Shown in pieces: positions 18,919-27,136 of a stretch of DNA of 64,000 nucleotides. Location of the stretch: contig CANFOS010000001.1 of NCBI GenBank assembly GCA_947448735.1, positions 62,001 to 126,000 of the forward strand, written 5' to 3'. The position numbers and the translations under genes are program-made. Positions within the stretch are counted from its first letter, which is position 1. Every line of letters starts with the position of its first letter. A model generated the notes under the pieces. It was given only the letters and a program-made list of their open reading frames with translations. It was not told the origin of the DNA and did not search any database. The stretch is from Comamonadaceae bacterium. GTDB lineage: Bacteria > Pseudomonadota > Gammaproteobacteria > Burkholderiales > Burkholderiaceae_C.

Positions 18919-19986
18919 ATGCAACACTCGACTGTCTTCGCGACGCTTCTGGCCCAGCTTGAGCAGCACAGCGAGGTAAGCCAACGACTCAGCGCGCTTG
19001 ACGACCTTTCTGCACATTTAGCGCCGCTCAAGAAGTCACTTAGCTTGCTCCCAGAACACAAGGGAGCACACTTCCGGCTCACCGCAGAGCGGTATGCGAA
19101 AGCTCTTGAGCAGTTCATGTTCGTCTCGCTGGTCTGTCGACGAAAGGTTGACGCCATCAACCAACTGATTCGCTATGCCACGGAAGCGCAGAACGCCATT
19201 GCGCTTGCCCAAGGCGCGAGGTCGCTAGTCGAGCACGTCGCCGTTCAGGCGGAGATTGCGCGCGCAATAAATCAGTTCGGCGAGCAAATAAAGGGACAAA
19301 CCGAGGGCACTAAAATCCATGATGCAATGAGTAAGGCTGAGGAGTTCCTTTCTCGGTGCTACTTTGGCAAGAGCCCAAAGGTCGAGCGAAGCAAGTCGCA
19401 GCAAGCTCTACACATACATGACTGCATCGACACCCTTGAAGGTGAATCACCTGGGCTTTCTGATTCGTATGATTTTCTCTGTGAGTTTGTGCATCCAAAT
19501 CATGGCAGTAACTCTCTTGTATCGTCCATTGATCTGAGCAACCAGATAAATTCGATCGTCACTGACATGAGTAGGCCAGAGACTCAAAGAATGGCCAACA
19601 TTGTTCTATCCGCTCTATCGGCGAGCGAACAATTAGAAAACCGCGGGCACGCGTCAATCGCACTTCTCGGCTTCTATGCACAGCGATTCAGACAACCCAA
19701 CTCCAAGGTATCCAATATATTCGCAGCGCGCAAGATCAAACCGACCGGAGATGGAAAGACAAAGGAAACTGCCTTCTTCTTTCCAGGTACTCGCGACGCA
19801 AAGGAGGCCTTCGAGTTATGGGCACAGTACCTGGAGAACCGAAAGATCGGGGTGCGAGGCCAAAAACTTGCCGCAATAGATGGAAATAGTGCGTATGACC
19901 TCTATGAGACTACGCAAGGCCAACTCTGGCATCGGATTGAGTATCCAATAATTGAAGACGGCGAAGCTAGCGAAGAGCAGGTCTAA
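18919..19986 (+). CDS. cassette 2: hypothetical protein
   Basis: About 355 residues from ATG 18919 (an alternative ATG at 18895 overlaps the core site). The longer open frame upstream is only the shadow of cassette 1. No signal peptide or membrane helix is seen; the protein is largely helical, with a conserved-looking stretch YDFLCEFVHPNHGSN that recalls HEPN-like or abortive-infection-type hypothetical proteins, but I cannot assign a family. The stop TAA (19984-19986) lies inside the attC start GTCTAAC, which marks it as an integron cassette gene. Base composition and codon use are less GC-rich than in the flanking housekeeping genes, consistent with transfer. No ribosome site is obvious. 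Confidence 0.7.
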   Translation: MQHSTVFATLLAQLEQHSEVSQRLSALDDLSAHLAPLKKSLSLLPEHKGAHFRLTAERYAKALEQFMFVSLVCRRKVDAINQLIRYATEAQNAIALAQGARSLVEHVAVQAEIARAINQFGEQIKGQTEGTKIHDAMSKAEEFLSRCYFGKSPKVERSKSQQALHIHDCIDTLEGESPGLSDSYDFLCEFVHPNHGSNSLVSSIDLSNQINSIVTDMSRPETQRMANIVLSALSASEQLENRGHASIALLGFYAQRFRQPNSKVSNIFAARKIKPTGDGKTKETAFFFPGTRDAKEAFELWAQYLENRKIGVRGQKLAAIDGNSAYDLYETTQGQLWHRIEYPIIEDGEASEEQV

Positions 19987-20018
19987 CCCTTCGCTCAACC
20001 GGACGCCTTGCGTTATGC
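19981..20018 (+). repeat. attC site of cassette 2
   Basis: GTCTAAC (19981-19987) to GTTATGC (20012-20018), 38 bp, with inner arm CCTTCGCTCAACCGGACG very like attC 1 (CCCTCGCTCAAGCGGAG). The core departs by one base from GTTRRRY. It is shorter than most attC sites. Confidence 0.6.
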
Positions 20019-20034
20019 CACCTCACATCAGTTC

Positions 20035-20062
20035 TTGACTTCTTAATATCGGTAGCTACAAT
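20035..20062 (+). promoter_or_regulatory. promoter of the brnTA cassette
   Basis: TTGACT (20035-20040), 16-bp spacer, TACAAT (20057-20062). The -10 box ends 5 nt before the GTG start of brnT, so the transcript would be leaderless or nearly so. A private promoter is usual for toxin-antitoxin cassettes. Confidence 0.55.
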
Positions 20063-20067
20063 AAATC

Positions 20068-20340
20068 GTGCGCTTCACATTTGACCCTGACAAAGACAAG
20101 CTGAACTTGGTTAACCACAAGCTGTCGCTTTCCTTCGCTGAAAAGCTGATTTGGGATGAAGCGTATGTTTGGGTTGATCCACGTTTTTCGTACGACGAGT
20201 TGCGAATGATAGGCCTGGCTCCCGAGGGCAACACACTGTATTACGTGGCGTTTGTAGACCGTGGCGATGTGCGCAGAATCATCAGTCTGCGCCTTGCCGA
20301 ACGACGAGAGGTTAAAAAATATGTCGAAAACATCCAGTAA
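20068..20340 (+). CDS. brnT: BrnT-family toxin
   Basis: 90 residues from a GTG start. The RelE-like ribonuclease fold of BrnT is seen in FTFDPDKDKLNLVNHKLSLSF near the N-terminus, then DELRMIGLAPEGNTLYYVAF and RRIISLRLAERREVKKY, the family C-terminal motif. BrnT is an mRNA interferase that halts translation when not bound by BrnA. Toxin-first order and a 20-nt overlap with brnA are typical. Located in the last recognisable integron cassette, where such modules stabilise arrays against loss. Confidence 0.85.
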   Translation: MRFTFDPDKDKLNLVNHKLSLSFAEKLIWDEAYVWVDPRFSYDELRMIGLAPEGNTLYYVAFVDRGDVRRIISLRLAERREVKKYVENIQ

Positions 20341-20629
20341 GCGGGTCATCTTGATGCCATCGGTCAAGGACAACGCAAGAATTGTTGCGGCGGCTAAGGC
20401 CGACCCAGATGCCAAGCCCATGACGAAGGCGCAGCTAGATGCACTTGTGCCGATCAGCGTTGCGCGAGGCAGACCAAAGTCCGAGAATAAAAAGCTGCTG
20501 CTTTCTGTTCGCTATAGCGTTGAGGTGGTTGAGTATTTTCGCTCGACGGGTGACGGCTGGCAGGCGCGCATGGACAGTGTGCTCCGTCAATATGTGAGCA
20601 AGCATGTGCCCCGCAAGAATGCGACATAA
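20321..20629 (+). CDS. brnA: BrnA-family antitoxin
   Basis: 102 residues from ATG 20321 (GAGAGG about 8 nt upstream), overlapping the toxin gene. N-terminal toxin-binding segment followed by RGRPKSENKKLLLSVRYSVEVVEYF and GDGWQARMDSVLRQYV, the ribbon-helix-helix-like DNA-binding end of BrnA. It neutralises BrnT and represses the shared promoter. The TAA stop (20627-20629) again sits in an attC-like ACATAAC. Confidence 0.85.
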   Translation: MSKTSSKRVILMPSVKDNARIVAAAKADPDAKPMTKAQLDALVPISVARGRPKSENKKLLLSVRYSVEVVEYFRSTGDGWQARMDSVLRQYVSKHVPRKNAT

Positions 20630-20690
20630 CTGGTTGCGCGTCGCGGGCGCGCAGCTCACTGCGCAGCGCACGCCAAGCGACTGATTAGCC
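20624..20690 (+). repeat. possible degenerate attC ending the array
   Basis: ACATAAC (20624-20630) to ATTAGCC (20684-20690) encloses a TGCGCG/CGCGCA hairpin. Both end motifs miss the consensus by one base, and the right end overlaps the stop of the convergent CBS gene. Plausible last attC or a terminator hairpin. Confidence 0.3.
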
Positions 20691-21143
20691 GTCCTTGCCC
20701 TCTTCCTTCTCGGCCGGCCAGTCGCGTATGTAGGCCTTGAGCATCTTGTTTTCAAAATTCTGGCTGTCCACCACGGCTTTGGCGACGTCGTACAGACTGA
20801 TCACGCCCATCAGCATTTTCTGGTTCATCACGGGCATGTAGCGGGCATGGCGGTCTAGCATCATGCGGCGCACTTCGTCCAGCTCGGTCTCGCTGGTGCA
20901 GGTCAGCGGGTGGTCGTCCATGGCTTTTCGCACCAGCATGCGGCCCACTTCACCGCCATTGCCGACGATGCTGACAATCACCTCCCTGAAGGTCAGCATG
21001 CCGACCAGATCGCCGTGCTCCATCACGACCAGTGAACCGATGTCTTTTTCGGCCATGATTTGCGCGGCTTTGGCCAGCGGCTCGTCGGGCTGAACGGTAT
21101 ACAGCGTGCTGCCCTTGACGCGCAAAATGTCAGCTACTTTCAT
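20685..21143 (-). CDS. CBS-domain pair protein
   Basis: 152 residues made of two CBS motifs: KGSTLYTVQPDEPLAKAAQIM..DIGSLVVM and a second at DHPLTCTSETELDEVRRMMLDRHARYMPVM. Stand-alone Bateman modules bind adenine nucleotides and regulate partner enzymes or transporters; the partner is unknown. GGGGAGA lies about 5 nt before the ATG. Its 3' end marks the right border of the integron remnant; the gene itself looks like ordinary chromosome. Confidence 0.9.
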   Translation of the reverse strand: MKVADILRVKGSTLYTVQPDEPLAKAAQIMAEKDIGSLVVMEHGDLVGMLTFREVIVSIVGNGGEVGRMLVRKAMDDHPLTCTSETELDEVRRMMLDRHARYMPVMNQKMLMGVISLYDVAKAVVDSQNFENKMLKAYIRDWPAEKEEGKDG

Positions 21144-21283
21144 GGCGGTCTCCCCAGGTTGATCAGGCTATTTTCCCACTCGCGACAGCGTTTCGGGAAG
21201 TTTTTTGGCAATATAGCCCACAATAAGCTGGGGCGTGCCCAAGTGGGCGGCCGATTTGCATTCTTTCATCTGGAGACAACCCC

Positions 21284-22597
21284 ATGCCTGGCTACGCTGA
21301 CCCTGGCTTTGACACCCTGTCGCTGCATGCGGGTGCATCGCCTGACCCCACAACTGGCGCACGGGCGGTACCGATTCACCTGACCACCTCCTTTGTTTTT
21401 GAATCAAGCGATCAAGCGGCATCGCTTTTCAATCTGGAGCGCGCAGGCCATGTGTATTCACGCATCAGCAACCCGACCAACGCGGTGCTGGAGCAGCGTG
21501 TGGCTGCGCTTGAAGGCGGCATAGGTGCCATTGCCACCGCCAGTGGTCAGGCAGCGCTGCACCTGAGCATTGCCACGCTGATGGGCGCGGGTTCCCACAT
21601 CGTCGCATCGACGGCTTTGTATGGCGGCTCGCAAAACCTGCTGCACTACACCATGCGACGCTTTGGCATTGAAACCACGTTTGTCAAACCCGGTGACCTC
21701 GACGGCTGGCGCGCAGCGGTGCGGCCCACGACCCGCCTGTTTTTTGGCGAGACAGTGGGTAACCCCGGCCTGGATGTGTTGGACATTGAAGCTGTTGCCG
21801 CAATCGCGCACGAGGCCGGTGCGCCGCTGCTGGTGGACTCCACCCTCACCTCACCCTGGCTGATCAAGCCGTTTGACCACGGCGCTGATCTGGTCTACCA
21901 CTCAGCGACCAAGTTTTTAAGCGGTCACGGCACGGTGATTGGCGGCATTGTGGTCGACGGGGGGTCGTTTGACTGGGAGAAATCGGGCAAGTTCAAGGAA
22001 CTCAGCGAAGCCTACGACGGCTTTCACAACATGGTGTTCAGTGAAGAAAGCACCGTCGGCGCATTTTTACTGCGCGCGCGGCGTGAGGGGTTGAGAGACT
22101 TTGGCGCCTGCATGAGCCCACACACGGCCTGGCTGATTTTGCAGGGCATCGAGACGCTGAGCCTGCGCATGGAGCGCCACATGAGCAACACTGAAAAGGT
22201 CGTGAATTTTTTGGCCAGCCACCCTTTTGTGGGGCGCGTCGGCCACCCACTGCTTGACACACATACCAGCCACGCGCTGGCTAAAAAGCTGCTGCCACGC
22301 GGCGCAGGCTCGGTCTTCAGTTTTGACCTGAAGGGCTCGCGCAACCAGGGCAAGGCTTTTGTTGAAAGCCTCAAAGTCTTCAGCCACCTTGCTAACGTGG
22401 GCGACTGCCGAAGTTTGGTGATTCATCCGGCCAGCACCACGCACTTTCGGATGTCCGACGAAGCCCTGAGCGGCGCCGGCATCACGCAAGGCACGATTCG
22501 TTTGTCGATTGGGCTGGAAGATGCCGATGATTTGTTGGACGACTTGAAACGGGCTTTGAAGGTTGCCGAGAAGGCTGCTGAAAAAGCGGGAGCCTAA
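21284..22597 (+). CDS. metY: O-acetylhomoserine sulfhydrylase-type PLP enzyme
   Basis: 437 residues of the Cys/Met-metabolism PLP family. HLTTSFVFESSDQAASLF and YSRISNPTNAVLEQRVAALEGG match the MetY branch (about 430 residues), which makes homocysteine from O-acetylhomoserine and sulfide; the PLP lysine is in YHSATKFLSGHGTVIGG. Distinguishing O-acetyl from O-succinyl substrate is not certain. GGAGAC precedes the ATG. A hydrolase gene starts 3 bp after its stop, so they form an operon. Confidence 0.88.
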   Translation: MPGYADPGFDTLSLHAGASPDPTTGARAVPIHLTTSFVFESSDQAASLFNLERAGHVYSRISNPTNAVLEQRVAALEGGIGAIATASGQAALHLSIATLMGAGSHIVASTALYGGSQNLLHYTMRRFGIETTFVKPGDLDGWRAAVRPTTRLFFGETVGNPGLDVLDIEAVAAIAHEAGAPLLVDSTLTSPWLIKPFDHGADLVYHSATKFLSGHGTVIGGIVVDGGSFDWEKSGKFKELSEAYDGFHNMVFSEESTVGAFLLRARREGLRDFGACMSPHTAWLILQGIETLSLRMERHMSNTEKVVNFLASHPFVGRVGHPLLDTHTSHALAKKLLPRGAGSVFSFDLKGSRNQGKAFVESLKVFSHLANVGDCRSLVIHPASTTHFRMSDEALSGAGITQGTIRLSIGLEDADDLLDDLKRALKVAEKAAEKAGA

Positions 22598-22600
22598 GCC

Positions 22601-23416
22601 ATGTACCTGCAAGTCAACAACCACAAAACCTACTGCTACACAGCAGGCAAAGCAATCGACCCGACCAAGCCGACAGTCGTGTTTATTCACGGCGTGCTGG
22701 GTGACCACAGCGTGTGGATTTTGCAGAGCCGGTACATGGCCAACCACGGCTGGAACGTGTTGGCCATTGATCTGCCGGGGCATTGCAAAAGCGAAGGCGA
22801 TGCGCCCGCCACTGTTGAAGAAGCCGCTACGTTTATTGAAGCACTGCTGGACGCAGCAGGGATTGAAAAGGCGGCGCTGGTGGGCCACAGCTGGGGCTCG
22901 CTGATTGGGTTAGAAGCTGCTTCAAAGCTGAAACATCGCATCAATCGCCTGGTGCTGGTGGGCACGGCTTTCCCCATGAAGGTGTCTCCAGCGCTGCTCG
23001 ATATGTCGCTCAATAACCCAATGGCGGCGCTCAAAATGATCAATGTGTTTTCACGCAGCACGCTGGCCGCCCCACCCTCGGCACTCGGCCCCGGCACCTG
23101 GGTGTACGGCATGGGCATGGCGCTGGGAAGGCGCGTGCTGGCCAGCAATACCCAAGTCAACGTGTTTTACCGCGGCTTCAAGGCTTGTGATGACTATGCC
23201 AACGGTGAGGCGGCAATTAGCCAGATCACCTGCCCGGTGCTGTTTTTGCTCGGCGCACAAGACCAGATGACGCTGACCAAATCAGCGCAACTCTTGATCG
23301 ACACCGCTGAAAAAACGGGCAAGGACTTTTCTGTGGTCAGCTTGGCTGTGGGCCATCACCAGATGACTGAAGCGCCTGAAGAAACACTGATGGCCATCAA
23401 AGATTTTTTGAGATGA
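22601..23416 (+). CDS. alpha/beta hydrolase
   Basis: 271 residues. Oxyanion region FIHGVLGDHSVW, nucleophile elbow GHSWGS with S97, acid in FLLGAQDQMT and histidine in VGHHQMTE complete a hydrolase triad. Cytoplasmic; no signal peptide. Coupled to the sulfhydrylase gene (3-bp gap), so a role with acylated sulfur-amino-acid intermediates is possible, but the substrate is unknown. Confidence 0.85.
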   Translation: MYLQVNNHKTYCYTAGKAIDPTKPTVVFIHGVLGDHSVWILQSRYMANHGWNVLAIDLPGHCKSEGDAPATVEEAATFIEALLDAAGIEKAALVGHSWGSLIGLEAASKLKHRINRLVLVGTAFPMKVSPALLDMSLNNPMAALKMINVFSRSTLAAPPSALGPGTWVYGMGMALGRRVLASNTQVNVFYRGFKACDDYANGEAAISQITCPVLFLLGAQDQMTLTKSAQLLIDTAEKTGKDFSVVSLAVGHHQMTEAPEETLMAIKDFLR

Positions 23417-23496
23417 TTGGCGCCATACAAGAAGGTCGAGTTTGAACCCTGGTACGGCACGCCATCGGCCCTGTTTGCACACCACACCAGCAGCGC

Positions 23497-23559
23497 GAAG
23501 GTGATTTGATCGAAGATTTTGCGTCCACCATTCCGGTTGAGGTGATTGGCAACTTGCTG
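23497..23559 (+). pseudogene. cytochrome P450 gene fragment
   Basis: A short frame encodes EGDLIEDFASTIPVEVIGN-LL, which matches the helix region before the I helix of bacterial P450s (commonly DLIEDFAxxIPxxVIxxLLG). No haem-binding FGxGxHxCxG motif or other P450 sequence surrounds it. It looks like the last remains of a deleted P450 gene between the hydrolase and DUF962 genes. Confidence 0.45.
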
Positions 23560-23614
23560 ACGCTTTGCAGTGGCCTAAACTTCAGGCAATCACAAGGACG
23601 ACATGGAGACAAGC

Positions 23615-23926
23615 ATGCAAGACCCCAAAGCATTCCAAAGCTTTTCAGAGTTTTATCCGTTTTATTTGACCGAGCACAGCAACACAACCTGCCGCCGCCT
23701 GCATTTCGTGGGTTCCAGCCTGAGCCTGGTCTGCTTGGCCATGCTGATCGCCACAGGAAAACCGCAGTACCTGCTCTACGGCTTGCTCTGCGGTTATGGC
23801 TTTGCTTGGGTTGGCCACTTTGGCTTTGAGAAAAACAAACCCGCCAGTTTCAAACGCCCCCTGTACAGCTTTATGGGCGACTGGGCGATGTACAAAGATA
23901 TCTGGCAGGGCAAAGTCAAGATGTGA
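23615..23926 (+). CDS. DUF962/Mpo1-like small membrane protein
   Basis: 103 residues from ATG 23615, which has GGAGA about 6 nt upstream (ATG 23603 is the alternative). The motifs HSNTTCRRLHFVGSSLSL, GYGFAWVGHFGFEKNKPASF and PLYSFMGDWAMYKD match the YGL010w/DUF962 family; the yeast member Mpo1 is an Fe-dependent dioxygenase of 2-hydroxy fatty acids, and the His residues here are conserved with it. Two or so membrane helices. Bacterial role unproven. Confidence 0.85.
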   Translation: MQDPKAFQSFSEFYPFYLTEHSNTTCRRLHFVGSSLSLVCLAMLIATGKPQYLLYGLLCGYGFAWVGHFGFEKNKPASFKRPLYSFMGDWAMYKDIWQGKVKM

Positions 23927-24020
23927 GTCACGACAGGCGTTTGAAATTCTCGCAGCCTTTTTCAACAACAAAAGATTCTGCTTTCATGCATCTTTTAGGC
24001 CTCTGGACCACTAGAAACCT

Positions 24021-24047
24021 AGGCTAGCAGCTATTAAAAAAATAGCT
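24021..24047. repeat. dispersed intergenic repeat, copy 3 (short)
   Basis: AGGCTAGC followed by the inverted repeat AGCTATT-AAAAA-AATAGCT between DUF962 and yihY. It may serve as the transcript end for the convergent genes, but has no clean U-run. Confidence 0.45.
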
Positions 24048-24062
24048 TTTACCAGGCCTTAT

Positions 24063-25304
24063 TCACAGTGCCTGAGTCAGCTTGAGTTGAGACCATTGGC
24101 CCGCCGCCCACAGCGGCAGGGTCGAATCTGTTTTGTCCAGCAGCAGCCGCTGCATCAAGGGCTCCAGCATGGTCTGCTCGGGGTCGGCCAGCAAAATGTA
24201 GTTTGACTCCTGATCGGCCCCGGCATCTAGGTTGGGCATCAGCTGGCCCACCCAATCGAGTTCCGTCAGGGTCTCCAGAATCGGCTCGAGTTGCAGCACA
24301 TCAATCCGCATGGTCTGCGCCAGGCTGGATGCGCTGCAGCCTCTTTGCTTGCTGCTCCTGGCGCCGTTCAGGTGCTGCAGCACTTCAATCGCCAATTGAA
24401 ACTGCCAGCCTCTGGCCGCGCCCACGCCGCTGTCAGCACCGCGCCTGGCCACGCCTGCGAGCAGGCTGGGCAGGTAAGCGGCAATCACGGCGCCCAACAG
24501 CACGATGATCCAGGCGAGATAAATCCAGACCAGCAAAATCGGCAGGGTGGCGAATGCGCCGTAAATCATGGAATAAGTGGGCACTTTGCTCAGATACAGG
24601 GCCAGCGCTTTTTTCGCCAGCTCCATGCCAACTGCTGCAAAAATACCGCCCGCCCAGGCGTGCGACCGTTTCACATAGGTGTTGGGCACGTAGCGGTACA
24701 AGACGGCCAGACCTGCGGCAACCAGCAAAAACTGAAAGCTGTTGAGCAAAAACCGCAAACTGAACGGCAATGCGCCCACCAAACCGCTGGTAGCCACCAC
24801 CACCCACGAGGTGAGCGCCAGGCTGGCACCCAGCAACACCGGTCCCAGCGTGATGGCCGACCAGTACATCAGCACGCGCTGGGTCAAGGAGCGCGCTTTT
24901 TTGACACGCCAGATCCCGTTGAGGGTGCGGTCAATCGTCAAAATCAGCGTGATCGCCGTGAGCAGCAAAATGCCCAGGCCCGCAATACCGAGTTTGTTGG
25001 CTTGCCGGCTGAACTGTGTCAGATAGCCCAGCACCTGACGGGCGATGTTGTCGGGAATCAAGCTTTCAACCAGCCAGCTTTGCAAGGCGCCCTGCATGGT
25101 TGAAAACATCGGGAAAGCCGTGAAAACCGCCAAGGCCACGGTAAAAAATGGCACCAGTGCAATCGTGGTGGTGAACGTCAGGCTGCTGGCCGTCAGGCCC
25201 ATGTGGTCTTCGCGGAAACGGTCACGAAGCGTGATCAGCGTGTCGCGCCAGGGAAAATGCAACAGATCTGTGCAAAAGACTTGTAATCGTTGTTGAACAT
25301 TCAT
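24063..25304 (-). CDS. YihY-family inner-membrane protein
   Basis: About 413 residues from ATG 25304 (MNVQQRLQVF); an ATG at 25316 in the same frame is the alternative and neither has a convincing ribosome site. Six membrane helices with hallmark motifs SSLTFTTTIALVPFFTV, LTLTLWLL-like ILLLTAITLILTIDRTLNGIWRV and YVPNTYVKRSHAWAGG. Long called ribonuclease BN, this family is not a nuclease and its role is unknown. The C-terminal ~140-residue cytoplasmic extension (winged-helix-like, QLAIEVLQHLNGA) is common in Betaproteobacteria. Confidence 0.88.
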   Translation of the reverse strand: MNVQQRLQVFCTDLLHFPWRDTLITLRDRFREDHMGLTASSLTFTTTIALVPFFTVALAVFTAFPMFSTMQGALQSWLVESLIPDNIARQVLGYLTQFSRQANKLGIAGLGILLLTAITLILTIDRTLNGIWRVKKARSLTQRVLMYWSAITLGPVLLGASLALTSWVVVATSGLVGALPFSLRFLLNSFQFLLVAAGLAVLYRYVPNTYVKRSHAWAGGIFAAVGMELAKKALALYLSKVPTYSMIYGAFATLPILLVWIYLAWIIVLLGAVIAAYLPSLLAGVARRGADSGVGAARGWQFQLAIEVLQHLNGARSSKQRGCSASSLAQTMRIDVLQLEPILETLTELDWVGQLMPNLDAGADQESNYILLADPEQTMLEPLMQRLLLDKTDSTLPLWAAGQWSQLKLTQAL

Positions 25305-25349
25305 CCCCGGTATCATGCCTGAAGCGACCGCCTCCCTTCCTTTCCTGAT

Positions 25350-25724
25350 ATGACCAAAGAAAATCAAATTGACGCCATCCGCTGGACCGCAGCGACCAGC
25401 CTGTTTGGCCTGATTGTGCTGGGCGTGTTGTGGGAAATGGTGCTGGCTCCGATCCGCCCGGGCGGCTCCTTGCTGGCTTTAAAAGTGTTGCCGCTGATCT
25501 TGCCGCTGGCCGGCGTGATGAAAAACCGCATGTACACCTACCGCTGGCTCAGCCTGCTGGTATGGCTGTACTTCACCGAAGGGGTGGTGCGCGCCTGGAG
25601 CGACAAGGCACCCGGCAACTATTTGGCCATGGCAGAAGTGTGTTTGTGCCTGGTGCTGTTTGCCGCCTGCTCACTGCATGTGAAGGTGCGGTTCAAGGGC
25701 ATTCCCAAGCAGGCCAAAGCATGA
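25350..25724 (+). CDS. DUF2069 membrane protein
   Basis: 124 residues with four short membrane helices (TSLFGLIVLGVLWEMVLAP, LPLILPLAGVM, YRWLSLLVWLYFTEGVVRA, VCLCLVLFAACS). The YFxEGVVRAWSD motif is characteristic of DUF2069. Function unknown. Its stop overlaps the next start (ATGA at 25721), so it is translationally coupled to the FAD oxidoreductase. Confidence 0.87.
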   Translation: MTKENQIDAIRWTAATSLFGLIVLGVLWEMVLAPIRPGGSLLALKVLPLILPLAGVMKNRMYTYRWLSLLVWLYFTEGVVRAWSDKAPGNYLAMAEVCLCLVLFAACSLHVKVRFKGIPKQAKA

Positions 25725-27136
25725 GCGATGATCTGCTGGGCAGCTTGAGGTCTATCGCCGGGACGATGAACGTTTTGGTCGATGGCGATCTTTCAGCCTA
25801 CGAGCTGGACTGGCGCAAACGCTCGCGCGGCAAGGCGCTGGCTGTGGTGCGGCCTGCCAGCACAAGCGAGGTCGCGGCGGTGGTCAAAGCTTGCGCGGCG
25901 GCCAGTGTCAGCATCGTCACTCAGGGCGGTAACACCGGTTTGGTCGGCGGCTCGATTCCCGACGACTCAGGTCAGCAAGTCGTACTGAGCCTGCAACGCA
26001 TGAACACGGTACGCAGCATGGATGCGGCCAATCTGACCATGGCGGTTGATGCAGGCTGCATTTTGCAAACCCTGCAAGACACCGCTGAGAAGGCTGGTTT
26101 TTTGTTCCCGCTCAGTCTGGCCGCCGAAGGCAGTTGCACGATTGGCGGGAATTTGGCGACCAACGCGGGCGGCACGCAAGTTGTGCGCTATGGCAATGCA
26201 CGCGACTTGTGCCTAGGTCTGGAGGTCGTCACAGCGCAGGGCGAGATTTGGCACGGCATGAGTGGCCTGCGCAAAGACAACACCGGTTACGACCTGCGCG
26301 ATTTGTTTGTAGGCAGTGAAGGCACGCTGGGCATCATCACCGCCGCCACCTTGAAGCTTTACCCGATGCCCGCTGCAAGGCTGACCGCCTGGGCCTCCGT
26401 GCCGTCGATGGAAGATGCGGTCACCCTGCTGGGCTTGGCGCACAAACACTTGGGTGCCGGGCTGACGGGTTTTGAAGTGATGGGCCAGTTTGCGCTGAGC
26501 CTGGTGGCCAAGCACTACCCCGAGCAGCGCGTGCCTTTGTGGCAAGACGCGCCTTATTGTGTTTTGCTTGAAAACTCGGATCACGAGAGTGAAAGCCATG
26601 CACGGGCGCAGTTTGAATCCTTGCTTGAAACTGCTTTTGCCAACGGCTGCGTGCTGGACGCCGTCGTCGCTGAAAACTTAAGTCAAGCCAGCCAGCTATG
26701 GCATGTCCGGGAGAGCATCCCTTTGGCGCAGGCCGAAGAGGGCCTGAACATCAAGCACGACGTCTCCATTGCCGTGTCACGCATTCCAGAATTTGTGGCC
26801 ACCACTGACGCGCTGCTGCAGGCGGCGATACCGGGCGTGCGGCTGGTCAATTTTGGTCACCTGGGCGATGGCAACTTGCATTACAACGTGCAGGCCCCGG
26901 CTGACGGGGATGCAAAAGCCTTTTTGCGTGAGCGTGAAGCCGCTGTCAACACGCTCGTTTATGACTCGGTGGCGCGTTTTGACGGCTCCATTTCTGCCGA
27001 GCATGGCGTGGGCAGCCTGAAGCTGGACAAACTCGAACACCACAAGTCCCCCGTCGCGCTGGGCATGATGCGCGCCATCAAACGGGCGCTGGACCCCCAA
27101 GGCCTGATGAATCCGGGACGGGTAGTACGGGTTTGA
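25721..27136 (+). CDS. FAD-binding oxidoreductase, GlcD/D-2-hydroxyglutarate dehydrogenase-like
   Basis: 471 residues from ATG 25721; the frame is open upstream but only overlaps DUF2069. FAD-binding PCMH domain with VTQGGNTGLVGGSIPD and FLFPLSLAAEGSCTIGGNLATNAGG, and a vanillyl-alcohol-oxidase-type C-terminal domain with FGHLGDGNLHYNVQ (metal/substrate histidines) and SAEHGVGSLK. It probably oxidises a D-2-hydroxyacid such as D-2-hydroxyglutarate, D-lactate or glycolate. There are no glcE/glcF neighbours, which favours a single-subunit enzyme. It ends within the ccdAB promoter. Confidence 0.9.
   Translation: MSDDLLGSLRSIAGTMNVLVDGDLSAYELDWRKRSRGKALAVVRPASTSEVAAVVKACAAASVSIVTQGGNTGLVGGSIPDDSGQQVVLSLQRMNTVRSMDAANLTMAVDAGCILQTLQDTAEKAGFLFPLSLAAEGSCTIGGNLATNAGGTQVVRYGNARDLCLGLEVVTAQGEIWHGMSGLRKDNTGYDLRDLFVGSEGTLGIITAATLKLYPMPAARLTAWASVPSMEDAVTLLGLAHKHLGAGLTGFEVMGQFALSLVAKHYPEQRVPLWQDAPYCVLLENSDHESESHARAQFESLLETAFANGCVLDAVVAENLSQASQLWHVRESIPLAQAEEGLNIKHDVSIAVSRIPEFVATTDALLQAAIPGVRLVNFGHLGDGNLHYNVQAPADGDAKAFLREREAAVNTLVYDSVARFDGSISAEHGVGSLKLDKLEHHKSPVALGMMRAIKRALDPQGLMNPGRVVRV

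Noticed and set aside
18343-19986. A 547-codon frame spanning the cassette region with a Gln-Leu repeat
   Set aside because: Its first half is the wrong frame over cassette 1 and the Gln-Leu run is the CCAACT microsatellite between attC cores; only the part from 18919 looks like protein.
21144-21283. Possible SAM-type riboswitch before metY
   Set aside because: The gap has short GC hairpins but no recognisable SAM-I, SAM-II or SAH consensus; not claimed.
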